The notes below the pieces were generated by a model, which saw only the letters and a program-made list of their open reading frames with translations, was not told the origin of the DNA and did not search any database. 64,000 nt of DNA from Pedobacter puniceum (GTDB lineage Bacteria > Bacteroidota > Bacteroidia > Sphingobacteriales > Sphingobacteriaceae), in contig NZ_WKJI01000003.1 in assembly GCF_009674685.1 (NCBI RefSeq), positions 248,001-312,000 on the forward strand. Direction: 5' to 3'. A program made the translations under genes and the position numbers. Below, in pieces: positions 17,892 to 27,859 of this stretch; positions within the stretch are counted from its first letter, which is position 1; every line of letters starts with the position of its first letter.

Positions 17892-20111
17892 ATGAGGTTT
17901 TTATTAGCACCACTTATTCTTTTCGTGTTTTTATTGAAGCCTTCTTATGCAATAAAAAAAGATACTTTAAAGCTACAACTTAAGTGGCGACATCAATTTC
18001 AATTTGCAGGATATTATGCTGCGCTTATTAAGGGATATTACAAAGAAGAGGGCTTGAATGTAGAGCTAATACCCGGCGGACCAAATATCTCGCCTGTACA
18101 AGAAATTTTAAAGGGTAATGCAGATATTGGAGTTTTTGATCCCAATGTTGTTTTAAGAAATACCAAAGAGAAACCTCTAGTAGTACTTTCCACCATCATG
18201 CAATCTTCTCCCTATGTCATCATCAGCTTAAAGCGTAAAAATATATTAAAACCATCAGATCTTATCGGAAAAACAATTTTAGCTGATCAAGATCAAGGTT
18301 GGAATATTTTTAAAGCCGTATTGTTAAAAGAAGGAATAAAATCAGATTTAATTGATGTTATTCCAAGAAAAAACGATTCAGAAGAAATAGCAGAAGGTAA
18401 AGCAGATGCGGTTGTAACTTACATCACCACGCAACCTCAAAGACTACAAAAGCTAGGCTTATCAGTTAACATGATAAGACCTGTAGAGTATGGTGTTGAT
18501 TTTTATGGCGATGTGATTTTTACAACAAAGTCTTTTGCTTATGAGAATCCAGAAAGAACAGATGCTTTTATAAGAGCCACGTTGAAAGGCTGGGAATATG
18601 CTTTTGAGCATGAGGATGAACTTATCGATTATATTTTAACACTTCCCGGGGTTAAAAATTACGGAAATAATAGAGCTTTTTTAAAAATAGAAGCTCAACA
18701 AGTTAAAAAGCTAGTGATGCCAGATTTAGTACAAATTGGCCACATGAATATAGGGCGATGGCAATATATGCTACAAATTTATCAGCAGCTGGGTATTGCA
18801 GATAAGAAGGTTAGCTTAAAAGATTTTATTTATAATTCTGAAGATGAGCGTTTGAACAAGTGGTTAAAACCAATTGTATACGCTGCTATTGCAGCTTTTA
18901 TCATTATTGTAGTTATAGTGGTTATAAATTGGCAGCTAAGAAAGCTAGTTAAAACCAAAACTGCAGAGCTTTCTGCAGAAATTGAAAATAGAAAATCGGC
19001 AGAACTTTCAGCAAAACGAAATGAAGAAAAGCTAAAACTAGCTATTAAGAGTGCAAATATTGGTATATGGGATTGGGATGTTATCAATAAAAAAGCGTTT
19101 ATAAGTAGAGATTGGTGTGAGATGTTAGGGATAGATTATCAACCATCTTTAAATAAAGCTAATCTTTTAGATTTTGTTCATCCTGATGATAAAATTATAG
19201 CTCTTAAGAGTTTTAAAGAATTTAAAAGAGGTAACAAAAAAAGGCAGATTTTTCAAGTTAGATTAAAGCTTAAAAATGGCGAGGTTCTACACGTGATGAT
19301 ATCTTTTACAGCAAATAACTATACGGATAAGTTGAGAAATAAGGTATCTGGAATTGTAATTAACATTGATAAGATAAGGAGAAAAGAGTTTCAACTTATT
19401 AAGGTTTCTGAAGAATTGATGCGTAGCAATAACGAGTTGAAAAAGTTTGCTTACATAACTTCACATAATTTAAGAGCACCTATTGTAAATATAGAGGCTC
19501 TTTTTGGAATGCTGAATGTAGATACTTTAAATCCAGAGGATTTAGTGATTGTAAATCATATTAAAGCATCTATAGATAAATTAAGTGGGGTTTTAAATGA
19601 TTTGATTGAGATTGTTTCGCATGAAATAAAATCAGAGGAGAAATGCTCAACAAATGTAAATATAGAAGAGGTATGCGTAAGAGTTATAAATTCTTTGGAA
19701 AGTAAACTGGTTAAAGCACACGCTAAAGTAAAATTAGAACTTGATGTAAATACATTATTTTACCCAGAAAAATATTTAGAGAGTGCTGTTTTCTGTTTAT
19801 TGTCTAATGCTATTAACTATAAATCTAATCATTTAAACCTAGAAATTCATATCACTAGCCAGTTAATCAATAATGATGTAGTTTTAAAAGTAAAGGATAA
19901 CGGTTTAGGAATTGATTTAAAAAAGAATGCTGGAAAAATGTTTGGTTTATATCAAAGATTTCATCAGCATACTGAAGGGCGAGGTATAGGGTTATTTATT
20001 CTTAAATCGCATGTAGAATCTTTAGGGGGCTCAATTGAGGTGGAAAGTGAGCCAAATAAAGGAGCCACTTTTATCTTAAGATTTCCTCAGCCTGAATCTT
20101 TAGAGATGTAA
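17892..20111 (+). CDS. Hybrid sensor kinase: NMT1/THI5-like binding domain - TM - PAS - histidine kinase
   Basis: 739 residues. A signal peptide (1-20) is followed by an ABC-type solute-binding domain of the NMT1/THI5/SsuA class (about 25-250; opens LKLQLKWRHQFQFAGYYAA, with GYYKEEGLNVELIPGG). A membrane helix lies at about 330-352, then a short coiled coil, a PAS domain (about 380-490), a HisKA segment with H525 in TSHNLRAP, and HATPase_c with KDNGLGID and GRGIGLF. The binding domain is the family that recognises HMP-type pyrimidines, taurine or nitrate-like ligands, so it likely senses a small periplasmic solute. No transporter genes or thiamine genes are adjacent. A lone receiver lies 1.1 kb downstream and could be a partner. 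Confidence 0.88.
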   Translation: MRFLLAPLILFVFLLKPSYAIKKDTLKLQLKWRHQFQFAGYYAALIKGYYKEEGLNVELIPGGPNISPVQEILKGNADIGVFDPNVVLRNTKEKPLVVLSTIMQSSPYVIISLKRKNILKPSDLIGKTILADQDQGWNIFKAVLLKEGIKSDLIDVIPRKNDSEEIAEGKADAVVTYITTQPQRLQKLGLSVNMIRPVEYGVDFYGDVIFTTKSFAYENPERTDAFIRATLKGWEYAFEHEDELIDYILTLPGVKNYGNNRAFLKIEAQQVKKLVMPDLVQIGHMNIGRWQYMLQIYQQLGIADKKVSLKDFIYNSEDERLNKWLKPIVYAAIAAFIIIVVIVVINWQLRKLVKTKTAELSAEIENRKSAELSAKRNEEKLKLAIKSANIGIWDWDVINKKAFISRDWCEMLGIDYQPSLNKANLLDFVHPDDKIIALKSFKEFKRGNKKRQIFQVRLKLKNGEVLHVMISFTANNYTDKLRNKVSGIVINIDKIRRKEFQLIKVSEELMRSNNELKKFAYITSHNLRAPIVNIEALFGMLNVDTLNPEDLVIVNHIKASIDKLSGVLNDLIEIVSHEIKSEEKCSTNVNIEEVCVRVINSLESKLVKAHAKVKLELDVNTLFYPEKYLESAVFCLLSNAINYKSNHLNLEIHITSQLINNDVVLKVKDNGLGIDLKKNAGKMFGLYQRFHQHTEGRGIGLFILKSHVESLGGSIEVESEPNKGATFILRFPQPESLEM

Positions 20112-20168
20112 TAATGTCAATTTAATGTAATATCAAAAATAGATGTTTAAACATATAAATTATTTATG

Positions 20169-20176
20169 TAGGTTTG
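20169..20176 (+). promoter_or_regulatory. -7 promoter element of the YceI gene
   Basis: TAGGTTTG matches TAnnTTTG, 19 nt before the ATG at 20196. A TTTA at the -33 distance is an imperfect partner. Confidence 0.5.
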
Positions 20177-20195
20177 TTTAACAAAATTAAAAATT

Positions 20196-20783
20196 ATGAA
20201 AAAAGGAATATTATTAATTGCTTTCGTAAGCATGATTTCGTTGGCATTTAAGCCAGCTGCAGTTGAGTATAAAGTTGATACTCAAAAATCTAAAATTGAG
20301 TGGATTGGTAAAAAAGTTACTGGTGAACACCGTGGAGAAATTAAATTAGCTTCTGGGGTTCTTAATTACAATGGTTCTGCTTTAAATGGAGGTAATTTTG
20401 TTATCAACATGAATAGCATGACTGTAACTGATTTACAAGGCGAAATGAATGGTAAATTATTAGGCCATTTAAAAGCTGACGACTTCTTTGGCGTTGATAA
20501 ATTTGCTCAATCAAAATTTGTGATTACTAAAGTTACTGCTGCTGGTGCAGGTAAAGTAAATATTTCTGGTAATTTAACAATTAAAGGAATCACTCAGCCA
20601 TTAACTTTCCCTGCTGCAATCACTGTAATAAATGGTGTTTTGGTAGCTGTTGCTAATGGAGTTAAAGTTGATAGAACAAAATACGATATTAAATATGGTT
20701 CTAAAAGCTTTTTTGATAGTTTAGGAGACAAAGCAATTAATGATGAGTTTGAATTAAATATCAACTTGGTTGCGAAAAAATAG
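20196..20783 (+). CDS. YceI-family periplasmic lipid-binding protein
   Basis: 195 residues with signal peptide (cleavage near AFKPAAV). The mature part is an eight-strand lipocalin-like barrel: opening YKVDTQKSKIEWIGKKVTGEHRGEIKL, internal GHLKADDFFGVDKFAQSKF, and closing NDEFELNINLVA, all hallmarks of YceI. Family members bind polyprenoids or other amphiphiles in the periplasm; the ligand here is not known. It has its own -7 box and a very strong terminator. Confidence 0.92.
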   Translation: MKKGILLIAFVSMISLAFKPAAVEYKVDTQKSKIEWIGKKVTGEHRGEIKLASGVLNYNGSALNGGNFVINMNSMTVTDLQGEMNGKLLGHLKADDFFGVDKFAQSKFVITKVTAAGAGKVNISGNLTIKGITQPLTFPAAITVINGVLVAVANGVKVDRTKYDIKYGSKSFFDSLGDKAINDEFELNINLVAKK

Positions 20784-21172
20784 AATATTTCTATTATAAA
20801 GTATGAGAGGCTAGCTATTAAAGCTAGTCTCTTTTTTTTTTTTTTGCCTTATATTGTAGAATAAAATTCTCAAATTCCCCATTTTGGGTATTATAATAAT
20901 CAAAAAAGAGGCGTTTTTTTATTTGATTTAATAAGCTTATAAATAATATGCCTTTTTAATATGGTCTTTAAATCTTTTAAGCAAGATAATATCAATTTAA
21001 AATCTTAATTATCTAGAAAAATGCTTTTATGGTATAAAACTTGAAACTATTTTAAAGTTAAAGTGTATCTATAAATATTAATAGTTATAATAGCGGGATA
21101 ATTATTAATGAGTTTAATATGCTTTGAAATCATTAAAACTTTATTTTTAAGCTTTCGTAGAAGAGCCCAGAT
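20784..21172. other. 389-nt intergenic region
   Basis: Contains the YceI terminator (20805-20846), then about 320 nt of AT-rich sequence before the receiver gene with no credible ORF, consensus promoter or repeat. No RNA fold stood out by eye. Confidence 0.6.
20805..20846 (+). terminator. Terminator of the YceI gene
   Basis: GAGAGGCTAGC...GCTAGTCTC stem followed by a run of about 15 T, the strongest terminator tract in the window. Confidence 0.9.
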
Positions 21173-21583
21173 ATGATAGATGAAACGTTACATATTTTAA
21201 TTATTGATGATGACGAAATCAATAATTTTATAGCCGCTAAATTAATAGACAAGATACCGCCTAGAGCAAGAGTTTCTACTTGTTTAAATGGTCAGGAAGG
21301 TATAAATTATATAACATCTAGATTAAATAATCAAAAAGATCTTCCAGATATTATTTTTTTAGATATTAACATGCCAATCATGAATGGCTGGGAGTTTTTA
21401 GAAGAATATGCTGCCGTAACTCATCAAATATCAAAAAAGATTGTAATTAATATGTTGTCATCATCTGTTTATAATGATGATATCAGTAAATCTAAAACAT
21501 ATCCTACTGTTAACAGGTTTATTTCTAAACCTTTAACCATAGAAAAAATTCAAGATTTGTATCAAAGCTTAGGTATTAGCTAA
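21173..21583 (+). CDS. Single-domain response regulator (CheY-like receiver)
   Basis: 136 residues, receiver domain only. Acidic pocket IIDDDEIN at residues 11-17, phosphoacceptor Asp in FLDINMPIMNGWEF (about residue 63), conserved Ser/Thr in NMLSSSV and Lys in FISKPL. No output domain, as is usual for Bacteroidetes relay receivers. Nearest kinase is the NMT1-type sensor 1.1 kb upstream, separated by the YceI gene and a terminator, so pairing is only a guess. Its stop codon overlaps the stop of the convergent MBL gene by 4 nt. Confidence 0.93.
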   Translation: MIDETLHILIIDDDEINNFIAAKLIDKIPPRARVSTCLNGQEGINYITSRLNNQKDLPDIIFLDINMPIMNGWEFLEEYAAVTHQISKKIVINMLSSSVYNDDISKSKTYPTVNRFISKPLTIEKIQDLYQSLGIS

Positions 21584-22353
21584 AAAGCGTCTACTCTTAT
21601 ATTACCTTGTTCATCCTCTTTAACTGTGCCAATAGCCCTGTTCTTGGCATGGTAAAATAAGCATATCCAATTGTTTATGGCAGCCTTTTTTCCATACTCT
21701 GTTCTTAAGTCTTTAGCTAGCTTTCCATCGTAATCATACTTAGCAATAAAATTTCTTTGTAATTGTTCGGGCTCAGGTACCACATCTCCACCAAAAAAAA
21801 TTTCATGCTCATCATTTTTGATATGATAAACTTGATGATATTCACAATGTCCACCAGTTAGTTCGTAGCTTATTTCATCAGTTAAGATTCCAGTTCCTTC
21901 AATAAAATGCACCTGTCCGGATCTTTGTATAACATCAAAAATTTCTGTTTTATATGAGGATGATTGTTTGGCATAAGCAGTTTCCCACTCGCCCTGTTGA
22001 ATAATATATTCTGCATTTGCAAAACTAGGTTCTAGTTTTCCTTGCTTATCCCAAACCATACCACCGCTATGGTCATAATGTAGATGAGACATTAAAACTT
22101 TGGTAACATCATCTGGATGATAGCCTGCTTTTTTAATATTCTCATGTAAAATAAGATTGCCTTTTTCATCATTATAGCCTAATCCTGTATCTAGAATAAG
22201 TAGTTCTTTTTCGGTTTTAATCAAAAAGGGATTGATATGTATAAATAATGAAGCAGGTCTTTCACTTGCTTTATGAATGCTAGGGTCAAAGGGGATGAAT
22301 TTCTTTGATGAATCTACAGAATATGAACCTTCGTTAAGTGCTATGATTTCCAA
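21580..22353 (-). CDS. MBL-fold metallo-hydrolase
   Basis: 257 residues, metallo-beta-lactamase fold. The metal-binding motif HLHYDHSGG is near residues 89-97, further ligands are in GGHCEYHQ (about 167) and FFGGDVVPE (about 186), and a late histidine is in CLFYHAKN. This resembles N-acyl-homoserine-lactonase/glyoxalase II-like hydrolases, but the substrate cannot be assigned. Convergent with the receiver gene and divergent from recJ. Confidence 0.85.
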   Translation of the reverse strand: MEIIALNEGSYSVDSSKKFIPFDPSIHKASERPASLFIHINPFLIKTEKELLILDTGLGYNDEKGNLILHENIKKAGYHPDDVTKVLMSHLHYDHSGGMVWDKQGKLEPSFANAEYIIQQGEWETAYAKQSSSYKTEIFDVIQRSGQVHFIEGTGILTDEISYELTGGHCEYHQVYHIKNDEHEIFFGGDVVPEPEQLQRNFIAKYDYDGKLAKDLRTEYGKKAAINNWICLFYHAKNRAIGTVKEDEQGNIRVDAF

Positions 22354-22460
22354 AATGCTAGTTTTTTGTAATTTAAATAAGACATAATCAGTAGCTTACA
22401 ATTCTTTTTTATGGAGCTTGCTGATTATTGTATCTTTACTGTGTTACATTGCGCAAATAT

Positions 22461-24161
22461 ATGGAAAAAAGGTGGGTAGAGCATTCAATACAAGATTTAG
22501 AAACTGTTAATTTACTCTCAGAAGAGTTAAATATAGATGAGATTTTAGCCCAGATGTTGGTTGCCAGAGGTATTAAAACTTTTGAGCAGGCTAAACTATT
22601 TTTTAGACCATCTTTGGATGATTTGCATGACCCATTTTTAATGAATGGGATGGAGGAGGCCGTATCCAGAATACAAAGAGCCATCAAAAACCAAGAGCAT
22701 ATTTTAATTTATGGAGATTATGATGTTGATGGTACAACCTCCGTAGCTTTAACCTATTCTTTTTTTAAAGATTTATATCCTCATTTAACTTATTATATAC
22801 CAGATAGATATGTAGAAGGTTATGGTATATCCACACAAGGGATTGATTATGCTGCTCATCATGGTATTAGCCTTATTATAGCTTTAGATTGTGGTATAAA
22901 ATCTATTGATAAGGTTGAGTATGCAAAAGAAAAGGGAATAGATTTTATCATTTGCGACCATCATTTACCGGGAGATGAAATTCCGGATGCTGTTGCTGTG
23001 CTAGACCCAAAACGTAAAGATTGTAATTATCCATATAAAGAGCTTTCTGGTTGTGGTTTAGGCTTTAAACTTATTCAAGCTTTTGCCTCTAGAAATGATA
23101 TACCACAAGAAAAGGTTTTAAAATACCTCGATTTGGTAGTGGTAAGTATCGCCTCAGATATTGTACCTATTACTGGAGAAAATAGAATCTTAGCACATTA
23201 TGGTTTAAAGAAGCTTAACTCAGAGCCATGTAACGGTTTAAAAGCTTTGATAGAATTATCTGGCAAAGCCGATGATTTTACCATCACAGATATTGTTTTT
23301 TCTATAGGCCCTAGAATTAATGCTGCAGGTAGAATTGATGATGCTAAACAAGCTGTTAAACTTTTAATTGCCTCATCAACACAATTGGCAGAAGACGCTG
23401 GCTTTATCATTAACCTCAAAAATTCTGAACGTAAAGAGTTTGATAATAATATTACAGAGCAAGCTCTTAACATGATTTTAAACTCTCCAGAAATGGAAAA
23501 AAGAAAATCAACCGTTGTTTACCACGAGACCTGGCATAAAGGTGTGATAGGAATTGTAGCAAGTAGGTTAACAGAGAAATATTATCGTCCAACTATTGTT
23601 TTAACCCAATCTAATGGGCATATAGCTGGTTCGGCCAGGTCTGTTTTAGGATATGATTTGTACGAAGCTTTATGCGAGTGTAGTGATTTGTTAGAGCAAT
23701 TTGGCGGACATAAATATGCAGCAGGTTTAACCATGAAACCAGAAAACTTGCCTGCTTTCATCCATAAATTTGAAGAAGTTGTATCGGCTACTATCACAGA
23801 TGATATGTTGATGCAAGTAATAGAGGCAGAAAAGTGTATTGATTTAAAAGATATTACACCTAAATTTTTTAGGATATTAAAACAATTTGCACCTTTTGGC
23901 CCTCAAAACATGGCGCCAGTTTTTATTAGTAGAAATGTATATTCGTATGGTTATGGCTCTATCGTGGGTAATAACCATTTAAAAATGAGTGTTAGGCAAA
24001 AAGATAGTCAGGTTTTTGATTGTATAGCCTTTGGTCATGGAGATTTTTTAGAGCAAATTAACAGAGGTATTCCTTTTGATATTTGTTACACCATAGAAGA
24101 AAATGTATGGAAAGATAAGCGTTCTATACAATTAAACATAAAAGGCATTAAAACCTATTAG
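22461..24161 (+). CDS. recJ: Single-stranded-DNA-specific exonuclease RecJ
   Basis: 566 residues from the ATG at 22461 (MEKRWVEH). The frame also offers an ATG at 22428, but a -7-like TATCTTTA at 22431-22438 sits inside that extension, and RecJ homologues start at the later position. A 5'-3' ssDNA exonuclease in recombination and repair. DHH phosphoesterase motifs: D86-Y-D-V-D90-G in motif I, DCGIKS, D166-H-H in motif III, then [10 protein letters not shown], and [11 protein letters not shown] in the DHHA1 domain. lptB follows 10 nt downstream, so the two are cotranscribed. Confidence 0.95.
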   Translation: MEKRWVEHSIQDLETVNLLSEELNIDEILAQMLVARGIKTFEQAKLFFRPSLDDLHDPFLMNGMEEAVSRIQRAIKNQEHILIYGDYDVDGTTSVALTYSFFKDLYPHLTYYIPDRYVEGYGISTQGIDYAAHHGISLIIALDCGIKSIDKVEYAKEKGIDFIICDHHLPGDEIPDAVAVLDPKRKDCNYPYKELSGCGLGFKLIQAFASRNDIPQEKVLKYLDLVVVSIASDIVPITGENRILAHYGLKKLNSEPCNGLKALIELSGKADDFTITDIVFSIGPRINAAGRIDDAKQAVKLLIASSTQLAEDAGFIINLKNSERKEFDNNITEQALNMILNSPEMEKRKSTVVYHETWHKGVIGIVASRLTEKYYRPTIVLTQSNGHIAGSARSVLGYDLYEALCECSDLLEQFGGHKYAAGLTMKPENLPAFIHKFEEVVSATITDDMLMQVIEAEKCIDLKDITPKFFRILKQFAPFGPQNMAPVFISRNVYSYGYGSIVGNNHLKMSVRQKDSQVFDCIAFGHGDFLEQINRGIPFDICYTIEENVWKDKRSIQLNIKGIKTY

Positions 24162-24171
24162 GTTAAAATTT

Positions 24172-24912
24172 ATGATATTAAGAGCAGAAAATCTAATTAA
24201 AAAATATAAGCAAAGAACTGTTGTAAATAACGTTTCTTTTCATGTAGGGCAGGGTGAAATTGTAGGGTTACTTGGCCCAAATGGAGCCGGAAAAACAACT
24301 TCATTTTACATGATAGTGGGTTTAATAAGACCAAATGAAGGCAATGTTTTTTTAGAGGATGAAAATATCACCCAAGACCCTATGTACAGAAGAGCGCAAA
24401 AGGGAATTGGTTATTTGGCGCAAGAAGCTTCTGTTTTTAGAAAACTTACGGTTGAGGATAATATTAAGGCTGTTTTAGAAATGACGCAACTATCTAAGGC
24501 AGAACAAAAAGATAAATTAGAACAACTTATTGATGAATTTAGCCTTCATAAAGTAAGAAAAAACCGTGGCGATTTATTATCTGGTGGCGAGCGAAGAAGA
24601 ACAGAAATTGCCAGAGCTTTAGCTGCTGACCCAAAGTTTATTTTACTAGATGAGCCATTTGCTGGGGTAGACCCCATTGCGGTAGAAGAAATTCAGACTA
24701 TTGTGGCCAGACTAAAACATCGTAATATTGGTATTTTAATTACTGATCATAATGTGAACGAAACCTTATCTATTACAGATAGAGCTTACCTATTAGCAGA
24801 AGGTAAAATTATGCTTGCTGGTACTCCGCAAGAAATTGCAGATAATGAAATGGCTAGAAAATTTTATTTAGGCCAGCATTTTGTACTTAAAATCAAGAAT
24901 TTTAAAGTTTAA
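24172..24912 (+). CDS. lptB: LPS export ABC transporter ATP-binding protein
   Basis: 246 residues. ATPase of LptB2FG, which extracts lipopolysaccharide from the inner membrane. Walker [10 protein letters not shown] near residues 35-43, signature [15 protein letters not shown], Walker [17 protein letters not shown]-loop TDHNV. The GERRR signature and GVDP after Walker B are typical of LptB. It sits 10 nt after recJ; this recJ-lptB linkage puts it in an operon unrelated to LPS. lptF/lptG are not in the window. Confidence 0.95.
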   Translation: MILRAENLIKKYKQRTVVNNVSFHVGQGEIVGLLGPNGAGKTTSFYMIVGLIRPNEGNVFLEDENITQDPMYRRAQKGIGYLAQEASVFRKLTVEDNIKAVLEMTQLSKAEQKDKLEQLIDEFSLHKVRKNRGDLLSGGERRRTEIARALAADPKFILLDEPFAGVDPIAVEEIQTIVARLKHRNIGILITDHNVNETLSITDRAYLLAEGKIMLAGTPQEIADNEMARKFYLGQHFVLKIKNFKV

Positions 24913-24951
24913 ATTTATATCTCTTATATTCAAGGTAGCCAATAACCCATT

Positions 24952-26469
24952 ATGACAATTGTAAATTCTTTTCTTAACTGGATAATGAAAAAGCGTATGC
25001 ACCAAATAGAGCTTTTCATGAAATATCCTAATGAAGTGCAAGAAGAATGGCTAAATACTTTGATAAACTCTGCAGAAAATACAGAGTGGGGAAAGCTTTA
25101 TGATTATAAATCAATAGAAAACGAGCGCCAATTTAAAGAGCGTGTACCGCTTCAAAGCTATGATACCCTTAAGCCTTTTATTGAAAAAATGCTAAAAGGA
25201 GAGCAGAATATACTATGGCCATCAGAAATTAAATGGTTTGCCAAATCATCTGGCACCACTAGCGATAGAAGTAAATTTATCCCCGTAAGTGAAGAGGCTT
25301 TAGAAGAATGTCATTTTAAGGGAGGGAAAGACATGTTAGCAATTTATTGTAATAATAGGCCAGATGCTAAGATGTTTACCGGTAAAAGTTTGGTGTTAGG
25401 TGGTAGCCATCAAATCAATCAATTAAGTCCTGATTCTTTTTACGGAGATTTATCTGCTGTTATCATAAAAAACTTGCCTATATGGGCAGAAATGATGCGT
25501 ACGCCTGATATGTCTATCGCCTTAATGGATAATTATGAGGAGAAGATAGAAAAGATGGCCAGAGCAACTATGGAAGTTAATGTAACTAATATTGCCGGAG
25601 TACCAACTTGGACTATCGTTTTGGCAAAACGCGTATTAGAACTTACAGGTAAAAATAACTTAATGGAAGTTTGGCCTAATTTAGAGCTTTATGTGCATGG
25701 CGCTGTAAATTTTGAACCTTATCAGGAACAATTTAAAATGCTTATTCCTAACGAGCAGATGTATTACTTAGAAACCTACAATGCATCAGAAGGCTTTTTT
25801 GGGATACAAGATCAAAGTGAAGATAAAGACTTATTGTTGATGTTAGACTATGGTATTTACTACGAGTTTTTACCAATGGAGCATTTTGATGAAGAAAATC
25901 CTAAGACATTATCCCTAAGCGAGGTTGAGCTTAATAAAAATTACGCTATCATCATCAGTACCAATGCCGGTTTATGGAGGTATGTTATTGGTGATACAGT
26001 AAAGTTTACTTCATTAGACCCTTACCGAATAAAAATAACTGGAAGAACTAAACATTTTATTAATGCATTTGGCGAGGAGGTTATCATAGATAATGCTGAA
26101 AAGGCACTTACTAAAGCTTGTGCGGAAACCAATGCTATTATTAAAGATTATACTGCCTGCCCAATTTATTTCCAAGGAAATGAAGCTGGCGGTCATGAAT
26201 GGATTATAGAATTTGAAAAGAAACCTAACGAGTTTAATAGGTTTGTTGATATTTTAGATAATACTTTACGCGAAGTAAACTCTGATTATGACGCTAAAAG
26301 ATTTAAAGATATGGCTTTAAGAAGGCCAACTGTGCATATTGCCCCAGATAATACTTTCTATAAATGGTTGAAACAGAAAGGGAAATTAGGCGGGCAACAC
26401 AAGGTTCCAAGATTGGCAAACAACAGAACTTATGTTGATGAAATCTTGCAAATCATACAAAGTAGCTGA
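24952..26469 (+). CDS. GH3-family protein (acyl-adenylate-forming, auxin-responsive-promoter family)
   Basis: 505 residues, full-length GH3 fold. ATP/AMP-binding motifs are visible: FAKSSGTTSDRSKFIP near residues 98-113, YNASEGFFG near 279, and YVIGDT near 344 followed by GRTKHFINAFGEE. Plant GH3 enzymes conjugate amino acids to acyl acids; bacterial members have no established substrate. The gene follows lptB by 39 nt and precedes an ECF sigma operon by about 70 nt. No secondary-metabolite genes are nearby. Confidence 0.9.
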   Translation: MTIVNSFLNWIMKKRMHQIELFMKYPNEVQEEWLNTLINSAENTEWGKLYDYKSIENERQFKERVPLQSYDTLKPFIEKMLKGEQNILWPSEIKWFAKSSGTTSDRSKFIPVSEEALEECHFKGGKDMLAIYCNNRPDAKMFTGKSLVLGGSHQINQLSPDSFYGDLSAVIIKNLPIWAEMMRTPDMSIALMDNYEEKIEKMARATMEVNVTNIAGVPTWTIVLAKRVLELTGKNNLMEVWPNLELYVHGAVNFEPYQEQFKMLIPNEQMYYLETYNASEGFFGIQDQSEDKDLLLMLDYGIYYEFLPMEHFDEENPKTLSLSEVELNKNYAIIISTNAGLWRYVIGDTVKFTSLDPYRIKITGRTKHFINAFGEEVIIDNAEKALTKACAETNAIIKDYTACPIYFQGNEAGGHEWIIEFEKKPNEFNRFVDILDNTLREVNSDYDAKRFKDMALRRPTVHIAPDNTFYKWLKQKGKLGGQHKVPRLANNRTYVDEILQIIQSS

Positions 26470-26538
26470 TGATTTAAAAAAAAATTAAACCCTCATGCAA
26501 CCAATATTACAAATTCATCATCTACCTCATATAACACG

Positions 26539-27111
26539 ATGAATTTGCAGCACAAATACTCTCAAGAAGAAATTATTCAAGGATGCCAAGCAGGCGAACG
26601 ACGTTATCAAGAGTTACTCTATAAGATGATGTCATCCAAAATGCTAGGTGTTTGTATGCGCTACGCCAAAGATCAGTTTGAAGCAGAAGACATGATGCAA
26701 ACTGCTTTTGTAAAGGTGTTTAGAAATATAAACGCTTACCGCGGAGAAGGTTCGTTTGAAGGTTGGATAAGAAGAATTATGGTAAATACTTCTATAGAAG
26801 TTTACCGCAAAAATTTAAGAAGTTTAAATGTTGTTGATATAGATGAAACACATGATCACCAAGCATCAACAGCGTTTGATATGAGTAGATTAAATATTGC
26901 AGACTTAATGAAGTTGATTAGAAATCTTTCTGACGGTTACAGATTGGTATTTAACATGTATGCAATAGAAGGATACTCGCACAAAGAAATAGCAAATGAG
27001 CTTGGCATTACTGAAGGAGCCTCAAAATCTCAACTCAGTAGAGCCAGAGCGATATTAAGAGAACAAATTTTAAAAATGGAGGGAAACAGTTATGGAACCA
27101 ATGTCGGATAA
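26539..27111 (+). CDS. ECF-type RNA polymerase sigma factor
   Basis: 190 residues. Region 2 (about 30-95) contains QFEAEDMMQTAFVKVFRNI and FEGWIRRIMVNT; region 4 (about 125-180) contains GYSHKEIANELGITEGASKSQLSRAR, the DNA-binding helix-turn-helix. No region 1 or 3. Its last 20 nt overlap the next gene, so sigma factor and membrane partner are translationally coupled, the usual sigma/anti-sigma arrangement in Bacteroidetes. Confidence 0.94.
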   Translation: MNLQHKYSQEEIIQGCQAGERRYQELLYKMMSSKMLGVCMRYAKDQFEAEDMMQTAFVKVFRNINAYRGEGSFEGWIRRIMVNTSIEVYRKNLRSLNVVDIDETHDHQASTAFDMSRLNIADLMKLIRNLSDGYRLVFNMYAIEGYSHKEIANELGITEGASKSQLSRARAILREQILKMEGNSYGTNVG

Positions 27112-27853
27112 AGAATTGGATCTTTTATTCAAATCTAAATTTACAGATTATGAAGTAGAGCCATCAGTTTCAAGTTGGTCTAAAATAGAAGAACAACTAT
27201 CTGTTAAGCCAATGCAGCACAGAAAAGTTCCTTTTCTATGGATGGCAGCAGCAAGTGTAATAGTAGTTTTTGGCTTAGGTTTACTTTTATGGAATAAGCC
27301 ACAAGAGCAAATCATGCTAAAAGGAAAGCCAACTGTTGAAGAAGGTGATATGGTTATCGCTCAAAATAATGCAGCTAGAAAGCGTGAAGAAGTTATTTCT
27401 CGTAATCAACCTGTTGATAATAAGGTAGATAATTTTAGTCGTGTAGCTCAGGAGGTAAAACCAAAAACAATAGAAGAAAGTAATACACAAGAAGAGGAGA
27501 GTTTTATAGCTTCAACACAAATAGACAAGCCTGAAACCCAGCCAGAACAAGAGTTTGTAGCTACACGTACAGAGCCTGTAAAAAGAATTACAGTGACAGA
27601 ACTGATGCTTCTTGAAGAAGAAAACGCAGCAAAAACTAATAAAATTAAATCAACTATGTTCTCTTCATTAAGCAGTAAAGATGAAGACAGCAGCCAGCCA
27701 GAAAGAATAAGATCTGTTGGAGATTTGGTGAACTTTGTTATCGCTAAAGTAGATAAGAGAGAAAATAAAGTGCTAAAAATCAGTAAAACAGAAGAAAGCG
27801 ATATTGAAATAACAGGAATTAATCTAGGACTCTTCAAATATAAAAAAGACTAA
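27092..27853 (+). CDS. Single-pass membrane protein, candidate anti-sigma factor
   Basis: 253 residues. A cytoplasmic N-terminus (MEPMSDKELDLLFKSKFTDYE, about 45 residues), one membrane helix (about 48-66, WMAAASVIVVFGLGLLLW), then a long low-complexity, charged periplasmic segment. This topology and the 20-nt overlap with the sigma gene suggest it holds the sigma factor at the membrane, although no FecR or zinc anti-sigma motif is present. No match to a named family that I recognise. Confidence 0.65.
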   Translation: MEPMSDKELDLLFKSKFTDYEVEPSVSSWSKIEEQLSVKPMQHRKVPFLWMAAASVIVVFGLGLLLWNKPQEQIMLKGKPTVEEGDMVIAQNNAARKREEVISRNQPVDNKVDNFSRVAQEVKPKTIEESNTQEEESFIASTQIDKPETQPEQEFVATRTEPVKRITVTELMLLEEENAAKTNKIKSTMFSSLSSKDEDSSQPERIRSVGDLVNFVIAKVDKRENKVLKISKTEESDIEITGINLGLFKYKKD

Positions 27854-27859
27854 AAAATC

